The position numbers and the translations under genes are program-made. DNA of 10,209 bases. Source: RHKX01 sp035759925 (lineage in GTDB: Bacteria; Actinomycetota; Thermoleophilia; Solirubrobacterales; 70-9). This document shows positions 1 to 6,526 of this stretch, piece by piece. Each line of letters starts with the position of its first letter. Within the stretch, counting starts at the first letter, position 1. The notes beneath the pieces are model-generated. The model ran no database searches. It was not told the origin of the DNA and worked only from the letters and a program-made list of their open reading frames with translations. The stretch spans positions 1 to 10,209 of the forward strand of contig DASTTY010000012.1 in the NCBI GenBank assembly GCA_035759925.1, read 5' to 3'.

Positions 1-978
1 GACAAGGTCGCCGAGGTGGCGCTGAAGGCGACCGAGGCGGACGTGCCGATGCGGATCGGCGTCAACTCCGGCTCGCTCCCCAAGCACCTGCACGCGCTCG
101 AGCGCGAGGCGCCGGTCGAGGCCCTCGTCGCCGCCGCGGTCGAGTTCGTCGAGCTCATGGAGGGGCTCGACTTCACGAACTTCAAGGTCTCGATCAAGTC
201 GACGAACGTGCCGAACACGATCGCCGCCAACCGCCTCCTCGCCGAGAAGATCCCCTACCCGATCCACCTCGGGATCACCGAGGCGGGGACGAAGTGGTCG
301 GGCGCCCTGAAGTCCTCGGTCGGCCTCGGGACTTTGCTCGCCGACGGCGTCGGCGACACGATCCGGATCAGCCTGTCGACGTTCCACGCCGAGGAGGAGG
401 TAAAGGTGGCCTGGGAGATCCTCAAGGCCCTGCAGCTCCGCGAGCGCGGGCCGGTGCTGATCGCCTGCCCGACCTGCGGGCGCCTCCAGTTCGACATGGA
501 CACGGTCGTCGCCGAGATCGAGCAGCGGCTCGAGTCCTACACCGAGCCGATCGAGGTCGCCGTCCTCGGCTGCGCCGTCAACGGCATCGGCGAGGCCTCC
601 CATGCCGACTTCGGGATCACCGGCGCCAAGGACGAGGGCCTGATCTTCGCTCACGGCAAGCCGCTGCGGAAGATCCCGCAGGAGCAGCTCGTCGACGTCC
701 TCTTCGAGGAGATCGACAAGTCGCTCGGCCGCGACGGCCGCGTCGAGGTCGATGCCGGCGAGGCCGCCGAGGGCGCCGAATGGCTGCGCCGGATCGAGGA
801 GGAGAACGCCGGCGATCTGACCCCGGAGAAGCTCGCGGCGATGGAGAAGGCCGCCGCCGAGAACGGCGAGGACATCACGGCGCCGGGCGAGCCCTACCTG
901 AAGCCGGTCAAGGCCGGCAAGGTCGAGCTCGGCGAGGATGCCTCGCCGACGAGCGGCCGCCGCTTCACCCGCGCATAG
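1..978 (+). CDS. ispG: 4-hydroxy-3-methylbut-2-enyl diphosphate synthase IspG (5' end outside window)
   Basis: IspG (GcpE) converts 2-C-methyl-erythritol 2,4-cyclodiphosphate to HMBPP, the next-to-last step of the cytosolic MEP isoprenoid pathway, using a [4Fe-4S] cluster. The reading frame is open from base 1, so the N-terminus is missing; the GTG at 16 lies inside the TIM-barrel domain and is not the real start. Visible signatures are RIGVNSGSL near the window start, the CPTCGR pair of cluster cysteines (codons 466-468 and 475-477), the third cysteine in GCAVNGIGEA (571-573) and the conserved Glu (592-594). These match the three Cys plus one Glu cluster ligands known for the family. After the usual end of the family domain, around base 717, there is an acidic, Ala/Glu-rich extension of about 86 residues. 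The gene runs toward the minus-strand regulator. Identification is secure. Confidence 0.96.
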   Translation, partial: DKVAEVALKATEADVPMRIGVNSGSLPKHLHALEREAPVEALVAAAVEFVELMEGLDFTNFKVSIKSTNVPNTIAANRLLAEKIPYPIHLGITEAGTKWSGALKSSVGLGTLLADGVGDTIRISLSTFHAEEEVKVAWEILKALQLRERGPVLIACPTCGRLQFDMDTVVAEIEQRLESYTEPIEVAVLGCAVNGIGEASHADFGITGAKDEGLIFAHGKPLRKIPQEQLVDVLFEEIDKSLGRDGRVEVDAGEAAEGAEWLRRIEEENAGDLTPEKLAAMEKAAAENGEDITAPGEPYLKPVKAGKVELGEDASPTSGRRFTRA

Positions 979-1028
979 CCGGACGCCTGCCGCGCGGCGC
1001 ATCTCGGGGTCATCGTCGGCTCACGGCC

Positions 1029-1046
1029 GGAGGCCGCTTCGCCTCC
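1029..1046. terminator. Possible bidirectional terminator hairpin between ispG and the PucR gene
   Basis: In the 91-bp gap between two convergent stop codons there is a perfect 6-bp inverted repeat, GGAGGC (1029-1034) and GCCTCC (1041-1046), with a 6-base loop. There is no U-tract on either strand. Its place between convergent genes fits a terminator, but the stem is short and such repeats arise easily in GC-rich DNA. Confidence 0.35.
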
Positions 1047-1069
1047 TGCTTCCCCCGATCTGCTTGGCG

Positions 1070-2242
1070 TCAGACGCCCGGAGGGCTGGCGCGGAGAGCC
1101 AGCTGGAGCTCGAAGCGGGCCTCGGGGTCGTCGAGGGAGGTGCCGAACAGCTCGCGGAGGCGAGCGACCCGGTAGCGGACGGTTTGCGGGTGGACATCGA
1201 GGGCGGCGGCGGTGGGGGAGACCGCGCCCATCTCGGCGAGCCAGACGGCGAGGGTCGCGGAGAGGCGCGTGCGGCTGGCGTCGGTCTCGGCGTCGAGCGG
1301 CGCGAGGGTGCGAGTCGCCAGGCGCGCGAGCAGGCCTGATGAGGTGGCGAGGATGAGGTCGGCGAGATGCTCGTCGCTGCGAAGGAGGCCCTCCGGGGCG
1401 AGCGCGCCGCGAGCGCGGGCGGCATGCGCATCGGCCGCCTCCGACCACGATGCCGCGGCATCCGCGACCGGACCGGCCGGCCCGACGGTCAGCGCCCCGG
1501 CGCCGGCGCCGTGGCGGAGCGCGTCGTCGCGGCCGGGCCCGTCGGGGTCGGCGATCAGCAGGCAGCCGAGATCGCCGATCGTCGCCGTGAGGGTCTCGGG
1601 CCCGAGGCGTCGCGCGATCGCGCCGGTCGCATCAGGCTCGCAGGCGGCGGCCGCGAGCGTCGCCGGTGGGCTCCAGGCCGCCTCGGCGGCGAGGCGGTCG
1701 ACCTCCGCCGGTGGGCGCCCTGCGACGATCGCCGTCAGCAGTTGCGAGCGCCGCAGCTCCCGCTCGCCCTCGCGCCGCGATTGCTCGGCCGCGTAGCCCT
1801 CGACCGACTCGGCCGAGAGCTCTTCGATGTAGGCGAAGATCGCGTCGGCGAGCTCGAAGACGCGCTCAGGCGGGTGGCCGGCCCGGGCCGCCGACTCACT
1901 GGTCCGGCGCCAGGCGACGCGGGCGCCGATCCGGTAGGCGGCCTGGAGCGAGTCGAGGCTGCGGCCCTGGCGGAGCTCGCCGCGGCCGAGCCCGACGTAG
2001 ACGTCGCGGCTCGCGGCCCGGTCGGCGCCGGGCTCGCGGACGAGGGCGGCGAATTGGCGCAGCGCCTCGTCGACGCCGACCCGGATGCCGCGTCCGAACG
2101 AGCCCTCGAGCGGACGGGCGTACTCGGGGACCTCGCGGGCGATCGTGGCCAGGATCTCCTCGGCGAGGTCGGGGAGGACGGCCTCGATCGCCGGTGCGAG
2201 TGCAGGGTTGACGCGCCATCCCGGCAGCGGGTTATCAGCCAT
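1070..2242 (-). CDS. PucR/CdaR-family helix-turn-helix transcriptional regulator
   Basis: Predicted 390-residue cytoplasmic DNA-binding regulator. The N-terminal half is helical and resembles the sensor region of PucR/RsbRD-like regulators, including GRGELRQGRSLDSLQAAYR near residues 86-104. A middle, CdaR-like region follows. The C-terminus (about 327-390) is the PucR helix-turn-helix, with its core SPTAAALDVHPQTVRYRVAR at about 342-361 and the family's usual closing pattern of a short loop then FELQLALR. I chose the ATG at 2242 (MADNPLPGW) because the upstream in-frame extension to 2365 has no homologous look and would run into the divergent desaturase gene. PucR relatives often sense metabolites and regulate adjacent genes. 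Divergence from the desaturase makes that gene, and the regulator's own, the natural targets; this is inference. The ligand cannot be read from the sequence. Confidence 0.9.
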   Translation of the reverse strand: MADNPLPGWRVNPALAPAIEAVLPDLAEEILATIAREVPEYARPLEGSFGRGIRVGVDEALRQFAALVREPGADRAASRDVYVGLGRGELRQGRSLDSLQAAYRIGARVAWRRTSESAARAGHPPERVFELADAIFAYIEELSAESVEGYAAEQSRREGERELRRSQLLTAIVAGRPPAEVDRLAAEAAWSPPATLAAAACEPDATGAIARRLGPETLTATIGDLGCLLIADPDGPGRDDALRHGAGAGALTVGPAGPVADAAASWSEAADAHAARARGALAPEGLLRSDEHLADLILATSSGLLARLATRTLAPLDAETDASRTRLSATLAVWLAEMGAVSPTAAALDVHPQTVRYRVARLRELFGTSLDDPEARFELQLALRASPPGV

Positions 2243-2264
2243 TGACAAGATTCTGCCAGCAATC

Positions 2265-2281
2265 CTTGCCGAGGGGGCAAG
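2265..2281. promoter_or_regulatory. Small palindrome in divergent PucR-desaturase promoter region, possible operator
   Basis: CTTGCC (2265-2270) and GGCAAG (2276-2281) form a perfect 6-bp inverted repeat around a 5-base centre. It lies in the 74-bp space between the PucR-type start (2242, minus) and the desaturase start (2317, plus). A dyad there could bind the regulator and control both genes. No convincing sigma-70 promoter pair for the desaturase is visible. On the minus strand a weak -10-like CAGAAT lies about 7 bases before the ATG, which would give a leaderless mRNA. Low confidence. Confidence 0.35.
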
Positions 2282-2316
2282 AAACTGACGCCTGGCTACA
2301 TCTAACTTCAGGCCGC

Positions 2317-3261
2317 ATGGAAGCAAGCGCTCAGCCCGACGCGGCGGCAAACGCCCCGCGGGCATCGATGAAGTCGATCGAGAGGTACCTGAACCTGGGA
2401 GCGGTGATCCTCCCGTTCGTGGCGACGATCGCGGCGATCGTGCTGTTCTGGAACGAGATCGTCAGCACGACCGATCTCGTCATCTTCGCGGTCATGTACC
2501 TGCTGACCGCGACGGGCGTCACGGTCGGCTACCACCGACTGTTGACCCACCGCTCCTTTCAGACCTATCCGGCGATCAGCTATCTGCTCGCCGGACTCGG
2601 CGAGATGGCGGTTCAGGGGTCGGTGATCGCCTGGGTCGCCGACCACCGAAAGCACCACGCCCACACCGATGCCGAAGGTGACCCGCACTCTCCGCACGTC
2701 GGCCACGGCCGCGGCATCGGCGCTGTCCTGCGCGGGCTCTGGCACGCCCACACGGGCTGGCTGCTCGTCTCCCACGGCCGTGCCGACTGGCGGCGTTACG
2801 CACGCGATCTCTGTGACGACCGCGGGATGAGGCTGCTGACGCGCTGGTTCCCGGGATTCGTGCTCGCCGGGCTGCTGATCCCGGCCCTCGCCGGCTTCCT
2901 CGTCAGCGGCACGCTCGCCGGGGCGGCGACCGGGCTGCTCTGGGGCGGCCTCGTCCGCGTCTTCTTCGTCCACCACGTCACCTGGAGCGTCAACTCCGTC
3001 TGCCACTTCTTCGGCACGCGCCGATTCGCCACCGACGACCGCTCGACGAACGTCTTCTGGCTGGCGATCCCCTCGCTCGGCGAGTCGTGGCATCACAACC
3101 ACCACGCGTTCCCGCGCTCGGCCACCCACGGCCTGCGCTGGTACGAGGTCGACCCGAGCTCGCTGGTGATCCGTGGGCTCGCCCGCCTCGGCCTGGCCTG
3201 GGACGTCGTCGCGATCACCCCGGAGCGCCAGCGCGAGCGGCTCGCGGCGAGCGGCGCCTGA
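2317..3261 (+). CDS. Membrane fatty-acid/acyl-CoA desaturase (stearoyl-CoA desaturase type)
   Basis: Integral membrane di-iron desaturase, predicted to put a double bond (probably delta-9) into a saturated acyl chain and so adjust membrane fluidity. In the 314-residue product, the histidine boxes are HRLLTH (73-78), HRKHH (110-114) and HHNHH (259-263). The extra NSVCH element at 226-230 is the Asn/His pair typical of the SCD branch of the family. Hydrophobic segments lie around residues 27-45, 53-70, 85-105, and in the middle (GLLIPALAGFLVSG and following). The ATG at 2317 is preferred. An in-frame TTG at 2242 would add 25 residues without family character, and the ATG at 2368 is also possible because the first 20 residues are low in conservation signals. 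No strong Shine-Dalgarno sequence is seen. Substrate (acyl-CoA or lipid-bound acyl) cannot be decided. Confidence 0.93.
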   Translation: MEASAQPDAAANAPRASMKSIERYLNLGAVILPFVATIAAIVLFWNEIVSTTDLVIFAVMYLLTATGVTVGYHRLLTHRSFQTYPAISYLLAGLGEMAVQGSVIAWVADHRKHHAHTDAEGDPHSPHVGHGRGIGAVLRGLWHAHTGWLLVSHGRADWRRYARDLCDDRGMRLLTRWFPGFVLAGLLIPALAGFLVSGTLAGAATGLLWGGLVRVFFVHHVTWSVNSVCHFFGTRRFATDDRSTNVFWLAIPSLGESWHHNHHAFPRSATHGLRWYEVDPSSLVIRGLARLGLAWDVVAITPERQRERLAASGA

Positions 3262-3286
3262 CCCGCCGCCGACGGCCTCCCCGGCA

Positions 3287-3301
3287 TAGAGTGGGGGAGT
3301 G
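3287..3301 (+). promoter_or_regulatory. Possible leaderless promoter -10 for the GNAT-proS-pgsA unit
   Basis: TAGAGT at 3287-3292 matches four of six bases of the sigma-70 -10 consensus and ends 6 bases before the GTG at 3299. Transcription would therefore begin at or very near the start codon, as in leaderless mRNAs common in Actinobacteria. No clear -35 hexamer is present at the right distance. The purine-rich GGGGGAG just before the GTG is too close to be an effective Shine-Dalgarno site. Weak evidence. Confidence 0.3.
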
Positions 3302-3769
3302 GGAGCGAGCGACGCGAGCGAGGTCCGGATCGATCGGGTGGGCGTGGTCGACCTCCCGGTGCTGATGCCGATGCTGCGCGCCTATTGCGACTTCTACGAG
3401 GTCGACCCGCGCGACGACCGGCTCGTCGCCCTCTGCCGGGCGCTGATCGAAGACCCGACCGAGGGCGAGCAGGCGATCGCCCGCGACGGTGAGGGCCGCC
3501 CGCTCGGGTTCGCGACCGTGTTCTGGACCTGGCAAACCCTCGACGCCGCCCGGATCGGGGTCCTCAACGACCTCTACGTCGTCCCTGACGCGCGCGGGAC
3601 GGGTGTCGGCCGGCGGCTGATCGAGTACTGCCGGGCTCTCTGCCGGCAGCGCGCCGCGGCGAAGCTCGTCTGGGAGACGGCGCCGGACAACGAGACCGCA
3701 CAGCGCCTCTACGATGGCATCGGCGCCGAGCGCTCGACCTGGCTGACGTACGAGATCGACGCCTGGTAG
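3299..3769 (+). CDS. GNAT-family N-acetyltransferase
   Basis: Predicted 156-residue cytosolic acyltransferase using acetyl-CoA; the acceptor is unknown. The GNAT fold is readable end to end: a first strand and helix (VRIDRVGVVDLPVLMPMLRA), the central strand LNDLYVVPDARG, and the CoA pyrophosphate-binding motif A, RGTGVG (about residues 99-104). Motif B follows near the C-terminus (PDNETAQRLYDGIGAE). The start is a GTG at 3299; the next in-frame GTG at 3338 would remove the first strand, so the upstream one is preferred. It follows the desaturase by 37 bases and precedes proS by 24 bases, suggesting co-transcription with proS. The MLRAYCDFYEVDP stretch resembles a common small GNAT subgroup whose substrates have not been assigned. 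Confidence 0.9.
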   Translation: MGASDASEVRIDRVGVVDLPVLMPMLRAYCDFYEVDPRDDRLVALCRALIEDPTEGEQAIARDGEGRPLGFATVFWTWQTLDAARIGVLNDLYVVPDARGTGVGRRLIEYCRALCRQRAAAKLVWETAPDNETAQRLYDGIGAERSTWLTYEIDAW

Positions 3770-3793
3770 CGCCTCGAGCTGCCGATCGACGCG

Positions 3794-5491
3794 ATGACCC
3801 GACTCTCCGCCTACCTGCTGCCGACGCTCAAGGACGCGCCTGCCGACGCCGAGGCGCTCTCCCACAAGCTGATGGTCCGAGCCGGGCTCGTCCGCCAGCT
3901 CGGCGCCGGCATCTGGACCTGGATGCCGGCCGGCTACCGCTCCGTTCGCAAGGTCGAGCAGATCATCCGCGAGGAGATGGACCGGATCGGCGCCCACGAG
4001 ATGCTGATGCCGATCCTGCAGCCGGCGGAGCCCTGGAAGCGGACCGGCCGCTACGCGATCGACGAGCTCTTCAAGCTCCGCGACCGCCGTGACGCCGAGA
4101 TGGTGCTGGCGATGACCCATGAGGAGGCGATCACCTCGCACATCGCCAAGGACGTCCGCTCCTACCGCGACCTGCCGCTGATGCTCTACCACCTGCAGAC
4201 GAAGGAGCGCGACGAGCCGCGACCCCGGGCCGGGATCCTCAGGACCCGCGAGTTCACGATGAAGGACGCCTACTCCTTCGATCGCGACGAGGCCGGCCTG
4301 GCGCACAGCTACGAGCTCCAATCGGGTGCCTACGAGCGGATCTTCGAGCGCTGCGGCCTCCGCTTCTACGCTGTCGAGTCCGACGTCGGGATGATGGGCG
4401 GTTCCGGCGCCCACGAGTTCATGGCGCCCTGCGAGGCCGGCGAGAACGAGGTCGCGCTCGCGCCCGGATACGCCGCCAACGTCGAGGTGGCGACCGCGGT
4501 GCCGAAGCCGGTCGAGCTGCCGCCGCCGCTCGACGAGCCCCGCGAGGCACCGACGCCGGGTCTGACCACCGTCGATGCAGTCGCCGCGGCGCTCGGAGTC
4601 CAGCCGGGGGCGCTGATCAAGGCGATGCCGGTCGTCGTCGAGGACGCCGGCCTCGTCCTCGTCCTCGTGCGCGGCGACCACCGCCTGAACGAGATCAAGC
4701 TCGCCAACCACCTCGGCGCGCCGTCGCGTCAGGCGACCGCCGAGGAGATCGAGGCGGCGATCGGGCCGGTCGGCTTCATCGGGCCGGTCGGTGTCGACCT
4801 GCGGATCCTCATGGACCGCGCGATCAGCGGCGCCGGCCTCGTCACCGGGGCGAACCGCTCGGATCTGCATCTGATCGGCATCGAGCCGGGCCGCGACTTC
4901 ACCTACGAGACCTGCGACGTCCGCATGGTCGAGCCCGGCGACACGACGCCGAGCGGCGATCCGATCGAGATCGAGACGGCGATCGAGGTCGGCAACATCT
5001 TCAAGCTCGGGACGCGTTACTCGGAGCCGCTCGGGGCGACCTACCTCGACCCCGAAGGTGCCGAGCGCCCGATCGCGATGGGCAGCTACGGGATCGGTCC
5101 GGCGCGGATCGTCGCCGCGTCGGTCGAGCAGCGGGCCGACGAGCTCGGGATCGTCTGGCCGCGCGCGATCGCCCCCTGGCAGGTTCACGTCTGCGCGCTC
5201 GGCAAAGGGGGCGACGACGTCGCCGGCGCTGCCGAGGCCCTCTACGAGGCGCTCGAGGGAGCCGGCGTCGAGACGCTGCTGGACGACCGCACCGAGGCGG
5301 GCACGGGGGAGAAGCTGACCGACGCGGAGCTGATCGGCTGTCCGCTGCGGATCACCGTCGGCAAGCGCGGCCTCGCCGATGGCGTCTTCGAGGCACGGAT
5401 CCGCTCCACCGGCGAGGACGAACGGATCCCGATCGCCGACGCGCCGGACCGCGTGGGGGCGATCCTCGAGGGCATCGACGAGAGGGGATAG
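3794..5491 (+). CDS. proS: Prolyl-tRNA synthetase, bacterial type with editing insertion
   Basis: ProRS charges tRNA-Pro with proline in the cytosol. The 565-residue length matches the bacterial class IIa form that carries a YbaK-like editing domain inside the catalytic core. Class II motif 1 lies around residues 63-85 (ending EPWKRTGRY), the proline-pocket THEE at 108-111, and motif 2 at about 148-162 (ILRTREFTMKDAYSF). Motif 3 begins at residue 429 (MGSYGIGPARI). The insertion spans roughly 230-390 and includes the GALIKAMPVV stretch with the conserved Lys expected of the domain that hydrolyses mischarged Ala-tRNA-Pro. The anticodon-binding domain occupies about 465-565. The stop is 2 bases before the pgsA-like GTG, so the two are almost certainly co-transcribed. 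All expected parts are present and no damage is seen. Confidence 0.98.
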   Translation: MTRLSAYLLPTLKDAPADAEALSHKLMVRAGLVRQLGAGIWTWMPAGYRSVRKVEQIIREEMDRIGAHEMLMPILQPAEPWKRTGRYAIDELFKLRDRRDAEMVLAMTHEEAITSHIAKDVRSYRDLPLMLYHLQTKERDEPRPRAGILRTREFTMKDAYSFDRDEAGLAHSYELQSGAYERIFERCGLRFYAVESDVGMMGGSGAHEFMAPCEAGENEVALAPGYAANVEVATAVPKPVELPPPLDEPREAPTPGLTTVDAVAAALGVQPGALIKAMPVVVEDAGLVLVLVRGDHRLNEIKLANHLGAPSRQATAEEIEAAIGPVGFIGPVGVDLRILMDRAISGAGLVTGANRSDLHLIGIEPGRDFTYETCDVRMVEPGDTTPSGDPIEIETAIEVGNIFKLGTRYSEPLGATYLDPEGAERPIAMGSYGIGPARIVAASVEQRADELGIVWPRAIAPWQVHVCALGKGGDDVAGAAEALYEALEGAGVETLLDDRTEAGTGEKLTDAELIGCPLRITVGKRGLADGVFEARIRSTGEDERIPIADAPDRVGAILEGIDERG

Positions 5492-5493
5492 CG

Positions 5494-6171
5494 GTGCCCG
5501 CCGACGGGAAGCGACGGCCGCTCTCGCGACGGCGCCTGTTCGGCATCGACCGCTCCGGGCCGGAGCCGCCACAGACCCGCGCCGGGCAGCCGCTGCGCCC
5601 GTTCACGGCACCGAACCTGATCGGCTACGTTCGGCTCGCCGCGATCCCGGTCTTCCTGGTCGTCGCGCTCAACTCCGGCGACGGCCGCGATGCGGTCGCC
5701 TCGCTGATCTTCCTGGCGATCGCGCTCGGTGACCTGCTTGACGGCCTCGTCGCCCGCGCGACCGGCCAGTACAGCCGCATGGGCGCGTTGCTGGACCCGG
5801 TCGTCGACCGGCTGACGATCCTCTCCGGGGCGGTCGTCTGCTGGCACTTCGAGCTGTTGCCGCGGGTGGCGATCGCGCTGCTCGCCGTCCGTGAGGTGGC
5901 GACGCTCGTCCTCGCCCGCTACGGGCTGCGCCACGGCGCCGACCTCGAGATCACCTGGGTCGGCCGGATCGCCGTCTTCCTGATCATGGGCGGGATCTTC
6001 TGGTCGATGGTCGTCGACTGGACGATCATCGAGGTCGGCTTCTGCGTCGGCGTCGCCCTCTCGATCCTCGCGACCGTGCTCTACGTGCGTGCAGCGCAGC
6101 GAAGGGCGCGGGCCTTCGCCACCGCACAGGGCTCGGTGCAGCCTCCCGTTCAACCTTCAAGTTCTGATTGA
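5494..6171 (+). CDS. CDP-alcohol phosphatidyltransferase (PgsA-like)
   Basis: Integral membrane phospholipid synthase of 225 residues. It transfers a phosphatidyl group from CDP-diacylglycerol to an alcohol, most likely glycerol-3-phosphate (phosphatidylglycerophosphate synthase). The family signature is exact: D80, D83-G84, A87-R88, G97, D101 and D105, matching D(x)2DG(x)2AR(x)8G(x)3D(x)3D. TAPNLIGYVRLAAIPVF (about 38-54) is the usual start of the first membrane helix, and several hydrophobic segments follow up to residue 205. The first 35 residues are basic and Pro-rich, probably cytosolic. The GTG start follows the proS stop by 2 bases and has GAGAGGGG as a Shine-Dalgarno element. M. tuberculosis pgsA2 lies near garA and ftsR (from memory), as here. 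Cardiolipin or inositol-phosphate synthesis cannot be excluded from the motif alone. Confidence 0.9.
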   Translation: MPADGKRRPLSRRRLFGIDRSGPEPPQTRAGQPLRPFTAPNLIGYVRLAAIPVFLVVALNSGDGRDAVASLIFLAIALGDLLDGLVARATGQYSRMGALLDPVVDRLTILSGAVVCWHFELLPRVAIALLAVREVATLVLARYGLRHGADLEITWVGRIAVFLIMGGIFWSMVVDWTIIEVGFCVGVALSILATVLYVRAAQRRARAFATAQGSVQPPVQPSSSD

Positions 6172-6195
6172 CCCTTCGGGTCACCCGCCTATAAT
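6168..6195 (+). promoter_or_regulatory. Near-consensus sigma-70 promoter for the rsiG-like operon
   Basis: TTGACC (6168-6173, five of six matches to TTGACA) and a perfect TATAAT (6190-6195) are separated by 16 bases. The -35 overlaps the stop codon of the pgsA-like gene. The predicted transcription start is at about 6201-6203. This AT-rich element stands out in GC-rich surroundings and is the clearest promoter in the window. It should separate the downstream five-gene operon from the proS-pgsA unit. Confidence 0.8.
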
Positions 6196-6196
6196 C

Positions 6197-6229
6197 GGCA
6201 GGGAGCCGGAAAGCAGCCCGGCTCCTGCC
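6197..6229 (+). promoter_or_regulatory. Strong 5'-UTR hairpin at the predicted RNA 5' end
   Basis: The left arm (6197-6209) and right arm (6218-6229) pair over 12 bp with one bulged G and an 8-base loop. The inner 8 bp, GGAGCCGG with CCGGCTCC, are perfect. Since transcription from the TATAAT at 6190 should begin at about 6201-6203, the mRNA would begin almost exactly with this inner stem, which could protect the 5' end. For read-through RNA from pgsA the full stem would form and could act as a terminator or attenuator, though there is no U-tract. Confidence 0.6.
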
Positions 6230-6256
6230 ACAAACGTCTACGGAAAGCCTGGGTGA

Positions 6257-6520
6257 GTGATGGACGAGACCTTCCCCGACATCGGCGCGATGAGCGACGA
6301 GGAGCTGAAGGAAACGATCGACGAGCTCACCCGCGAGGAGCGTGAGGTCTCCTATCGGCGGCGGATGCTGCACGGCAAGATCGACATCCTCCGCGCCGAG
6401 CTGGTCAACCGGCTGAAGACCGATCGCGAGGCCGGCGAGACCCTGATCACCGGCGACGACGTCGACAAGCTCACCGACATCCTCGCCGGGCGAGTCCGTG
6501 GCGACGAAGAGGCGGTCTAG
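6257..6520 (+). CDS. rsiG: RsiG-like single-motif c-di-GMP-dependent anti-sigma factor
   Basis: Small soluble, strongly charged helical protein (86 or 87 residues). Counting from the ATG at 6260, residues 27-42 (EREVSYRRRMLHGKID) carry the RsiG c-di-GMP motif E(X)3S(X)2R(X)3Q(X)3D as E27, S31, R34, H38, D42, with His in place of Gln. RsiG proteins bind c-di-GMP through this motif and hold the sigma factor WhiG. Twin-motif RsiG in Streptomyces acts as a monomer, whereas short single-motif forms from basal Actinobacteria (Rubrobacter radiotolerans) dimerise into an antiparallel coiled coil. This protein has one motif and the short length, so a homodimer is expected. The GTG at 6257 is 9 bases after GGAAAG (6242-6247) and the adjacent ATG at 6260 is 12 bases after it; either may be used. 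First gene of an operon, 6 bases before the FHA gene. The sigma partner is not in the window. Confidence 0.82.
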   Translation: MMDETFPDIGAMSDEELKETIDELTREEREVSYRRRMLHGKIDILRAELVNRLKTDREAGETLITGDDVDKLTDILAGRVRGDEEAV

Positions 6521-6526
6521 CGACGA

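Noticed and set aside
2242..2247. Perfect TTGACA on the plus strand as a -35 for the desaturase
   Set aside because: No -10-like hexamer lies 16-18 bases downstream, and the element overlaps the start codon of the divergent gene. Probably chance.
2242..2316. In-frame TTG start at 2242 for the desaturase
   Set aside because: The 25 added residues do not look like a desaturase N-terminus and would fill the divergent promoter region; no Shine-Dalgarno precedes the TTG.
2243..2365. Upstream extension of the PucR-type gene to 2365 on the minus strand
   Set aside because: It would overlap the desaturase start, and the 41 added residues lack family resemblance; the ATG at 2242 begins a typical N-terminus.
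4650..4672. Short tandem GTCCTC repeats in proS
   Set aside because: They encode alternating Leu-Val of a beta strand in the editing domain and are explained by coding.
3215..5572. A 785-codon open frame on the minus strand opposite proS and the GNAT gene
   Set aside because: Its protein is Arg/Asp/Val-rich with no recognisable domain, and it mirrors G/C third-position bias in proS, which has every expected ProRS motif. It is a shadow.
6231..6259. ACGGAAAGCCTGGG in the rsiG 5'-UTR, slightly like part of a GEMM c-di-GMP riboswitch
   Set aside because: A c-di-GMP riboswitch before a c-di-GMP protein would be attractive, but only a short string is alike. The second lobe, the tetraloop receptor and the conserved pairing elements are not visible, and the leader is too short.
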